From the NCBI RefSeq assembly GCF_034043515.1, contig NZ_CP138214.1, forward strand, positions 3,410,001 to 3,474,000: 64,000 nt of DNA, in the 5' to 3' direction. This DNA is from Pseudomonas sp. MUP55 (lineage in GTDB: Bacteria; Pseudomonadota; Gammaproteobacteria; Pseudomonadales; Pseudomonadaceae). Numbering within the stretch: position 1 is the first letter of the stretch; each line of letters starts with the position of its first letter. The notes beneath the pieces were generated by a model that saw only the letters and a list, made by a program, of their open reading frames with translations, was not told where the DNA came from and ran no database searches. Made by a program: the position numbers and the translations under genes. Of the stretch, positions 62,472 to 64,000 are shown piece by piece.

Positions 62472-64000
62472 TCAGCGCCAACTCCATGAGACGCCGGTGT
62501 AGATACCGCGGCCATCGGCTGGCGTGGAGCGCGCCACATCCACGCCCTTGTCGTCATAGCCTGGCGTGACGGTGTTGGCATAGCGCCGGTTGGTCAGATT
62601 GCGCAGGTCGACCCAGGCCTGCCAGTCCTGCCTGGGCGCATCGTAGCCGAACGTGGCGCCCAGGGTGGTGTAAGCCGCCGCGTAGTAAGAGTTGGCGTAG
62701 TCCACCGCCACCCGCGAAGCGTGCTCGCTGTTGAGGCTGGTGTAGAAGCCGGTCGGGTGGCTGTACCGCAACTGCGCCTGGTAATAGTGCTTGGGGATGC
62801 CAGGCAAGGTATTGCCACCGAAACGCTCATCGTCGCGGTAGTGGAAATCGCTGAAGGTATAGGCTTGGCGCAGCGCCAGCTGGCCGTCGCGTCCGCCGTC
62901 CCACAGCGGGCTGAGCAGGCTCAGCTCCACGCCCTGGTGCACGGTGGGGCTGGCATTGGCTTCGGCGACGATGGCATTGCTGGTGGCTGTCTGGGCCTGG
63001 GTTTCCACGGTCAGCAGTTCGTGGCGCACCTCGGAGCGGTACAGCGCCAGGTCCCATTGGCCAAGCCAGGCCTCACCGCGCCCACCGACTTCCAGCGTCG
63101 TAGCGCTCTGATTGCGCAGCTTCACGCCTTCACGCTGCAAGCCGGTGGCCGCGCCACTGCCGGGGCCGAAATACTTGTTGGAACCCCAGATCATCGACCA
63201 GGCGTGCGGCGGCTCGACCGAACGGCTCAGGTTGCCGTACACCTGCAATTGCGGGGTGAAGTCATAGCGCAGGCCAATGCGTGGCGCGTAGTCCCAATCG
63301 TGCTGGCTGATCGGTGCCTGGCCGTCCGGGTAGGTGACCTGGGTTTCGCGGCGGGTGTAGATCGCGGCCAGGCCGGTGGTCAGCCACAGGTCGGGCACCA
63401 GCTCCAATTCGTTGCCGACGTGCAGCACGGTGTCCGAACCCAGGTAGGTGTAGTCACGGGTCTTGGTGCCGGGTGCGAAGCCCGCTGTGTTGCCCGCCGG
63501 GGTGCGCACGTACTCCGAGGCGCCATTATTCGGCATCGCCTGAGTGGTGCGCAGGCCGAGCGTGGTGTTGCTGGCGTGGCCGAACAGGTTGTCTTGGCGA
63601 ATGTAATTCAGTGTGCCGCTGATGTCGGTATAGGCGACTTTCAGGCGGTTGGTGCCTTCGCGCAGGTCCATCGGGTAGTCGTGATAGGCCAGCCCGACTT
63701 CGACCCGTGAAGCATCATCCAATTGCAAGGTGGTCTTGTTGGCGATCCAGGTGGAGCCCGGTTGCAGGCGCTTGGAGTCGCGGGCGGCGTTGAGGCTGTT
63801 GGCGGCACGCGGGTCATGGCTGATCTGGTAGCGCGTGAGCTTGCCCGGGGTGTCGTTGTTGGTTTCGCGGTAACGAAAATAGAAGCGCGTTTCCAGGTCC
63901 GGGTTGAAGCGGTAGCCGAAGTTGGCCGCGACGCCCTTGCCGGTGCCGGCGCTCTGGTGCTGGAAACCGTCGGACTGCGAATCGGTGAGGCTGATGTAGT
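62472..64000 (-). CDS. TonB-dependent outer-membrane receptor, 5' end missing
   Basis: The C-terminal 509 residues of a beta-barrel receptor that takes up siderophores or other large nutrients with TonB energy. The frame stays open through 64000 on the minus strand (upstream residues read YISLTDSQSDGFQHQSAGTG), so an internal TTG at 63728 is not the start. Barrel strands alternate hydrophobic and polar residues, with typical stretches such as DYAPRIGLRYDFTPQLQVYG, NLSRSVEPP and the family end VDLRNLTNRRYANTVTPGYD. It ends WSWR. The plug domain and TonB box are outside the window. It converges with the sigma-54 activator gene. Confidence 0.92.
   Translation of the reverse strand, partial: YISLTDSQSDGFQHQSAGTGKGVAANFGYRFNPDLETRFYFRYRETNNDTPGKLTRYQISHDPRAANSLNAARDSKRLQPGSTWIANKTTLQLDDASRVEVGLAYHDYPMDLREGTNRLKVAYTDISGTLNYIRQDNLFGHASNTTLGLRTTQAMPNNGASEYVRTPAGNTAGFAPGTKTRDYTYLGSDTVLHVGNELELVPDLWLTTGLAAIYTRRETQVTYPDGQAPISQHDWDYAPRIGLRYDFTPQLQVYGNLSRSVEPPHAWSMIWGSNKYFGPGSGAATGLQREGVKLRNQSATTLEVGGRGEAWLGQWDLALYRSEVRHELLTVETQAQTATSNAIVAEANASPTVHQGVELSLLSPLWDGGRDGQLALRQAYTFSDFHYRDDERFGGNTLPGIPKHYYQAQLRYSHPTGFYTSLNSEHASRVAVDYANSYYAAAYTTLGATFGYDAPRQDWQAWVDLRNLTNRRYANTVTPGYDDKGVDVARSTPADGRGIYTGVSWSWR

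Overview
The window is chromosomal DNA of a fluorescent Pseudomonas (P. fluorescens group). The evidence is high GC with strong GC3 bias, several P. fluorescens-type REP/REPIN palindromes, an mdeR/mdeA pair, and above all the second half of a viscosin-family cyclic lipopeptide synthetase with its MacAB exporter and LuxR-type regulator. Species assignment is inference. No tRNA, rRNA, CRISPR array, phage or intact insertion sequence was seen.

Left part (1-17.6 kb). An RND efflux permease is cut by the left edge. It is followed by an RHS polymorphic toxin gene whose AT-rich C-terminal tip is followed, with a 4-bp overlap, by a small immunity-like gene. Behind that sits a second, orphan copy of the immunity gene, preceded by the last codons of a lost toxin tip. 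Then come a periplasmic M20 peptidase, a MASE2-GGDEF diguanylate cyclase, a rubredoxin / TIM-barrel isomerase / LysE exporter operon divergent from a MocR regulator, an Lrp regulator (MdeR-like) divergent from methionine gamma-lyase, and a LuxR-type regulator.

Centre (17.7-45.4 kb). On the minus strand lie two giant NRPS genes, macA and macB. The first NRPS has four modules. Its adenylation pocket codes, read by eye, are Thr, Val/Ile, Leu and Ser. The second has three modules (Leu, Ser, Ile/Val) and two thioesterase domains. This corresponds to residues 3-9 of a viscosin/massetolide/WLIP-type nonapeptide. The initiating two-module synthetase is not in the window and must be encoded elsewhere. 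MacAB would export the product, and the LuxR-type protein convergent to macB is the expected local regulator.

Upstream of the NRPS genes (45.4-51 kb) is a scarred region. It holds an internally deleted sulfonate-binding protein gene, a frameshifted unknown remnant, long dispersed repeats, a SotB-like MFS exporter, an SBF-like transporter divergent from an AraC regulator, a small hypothetical gene, and a formaldehyde-dehydrogenase-like gene that also lost its middle.

Right part (51-64 kb). A haem-oxygenase-like iron enzyme and a methyltransferase form a two-gene operon, followed by a ParE/RelE-type toxin-antitoxin pair. A six-gene ABC importer operon (two ATPases, two permeases, a DUF2160 protein and a large binding protein; GlpSTPQV-like) is preceded by a good sigma-54 promoter and by TGTTC/GAACA repeats, and lies divergent from a GAF/AAA+/Fis sigma-54 activator. 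The end of a TonB-dependent receptor gene is cut by the right edge. The two ATPases show complementary loss of the signature and H-loop motifs, which predicts one active and one degenerate ATP site.
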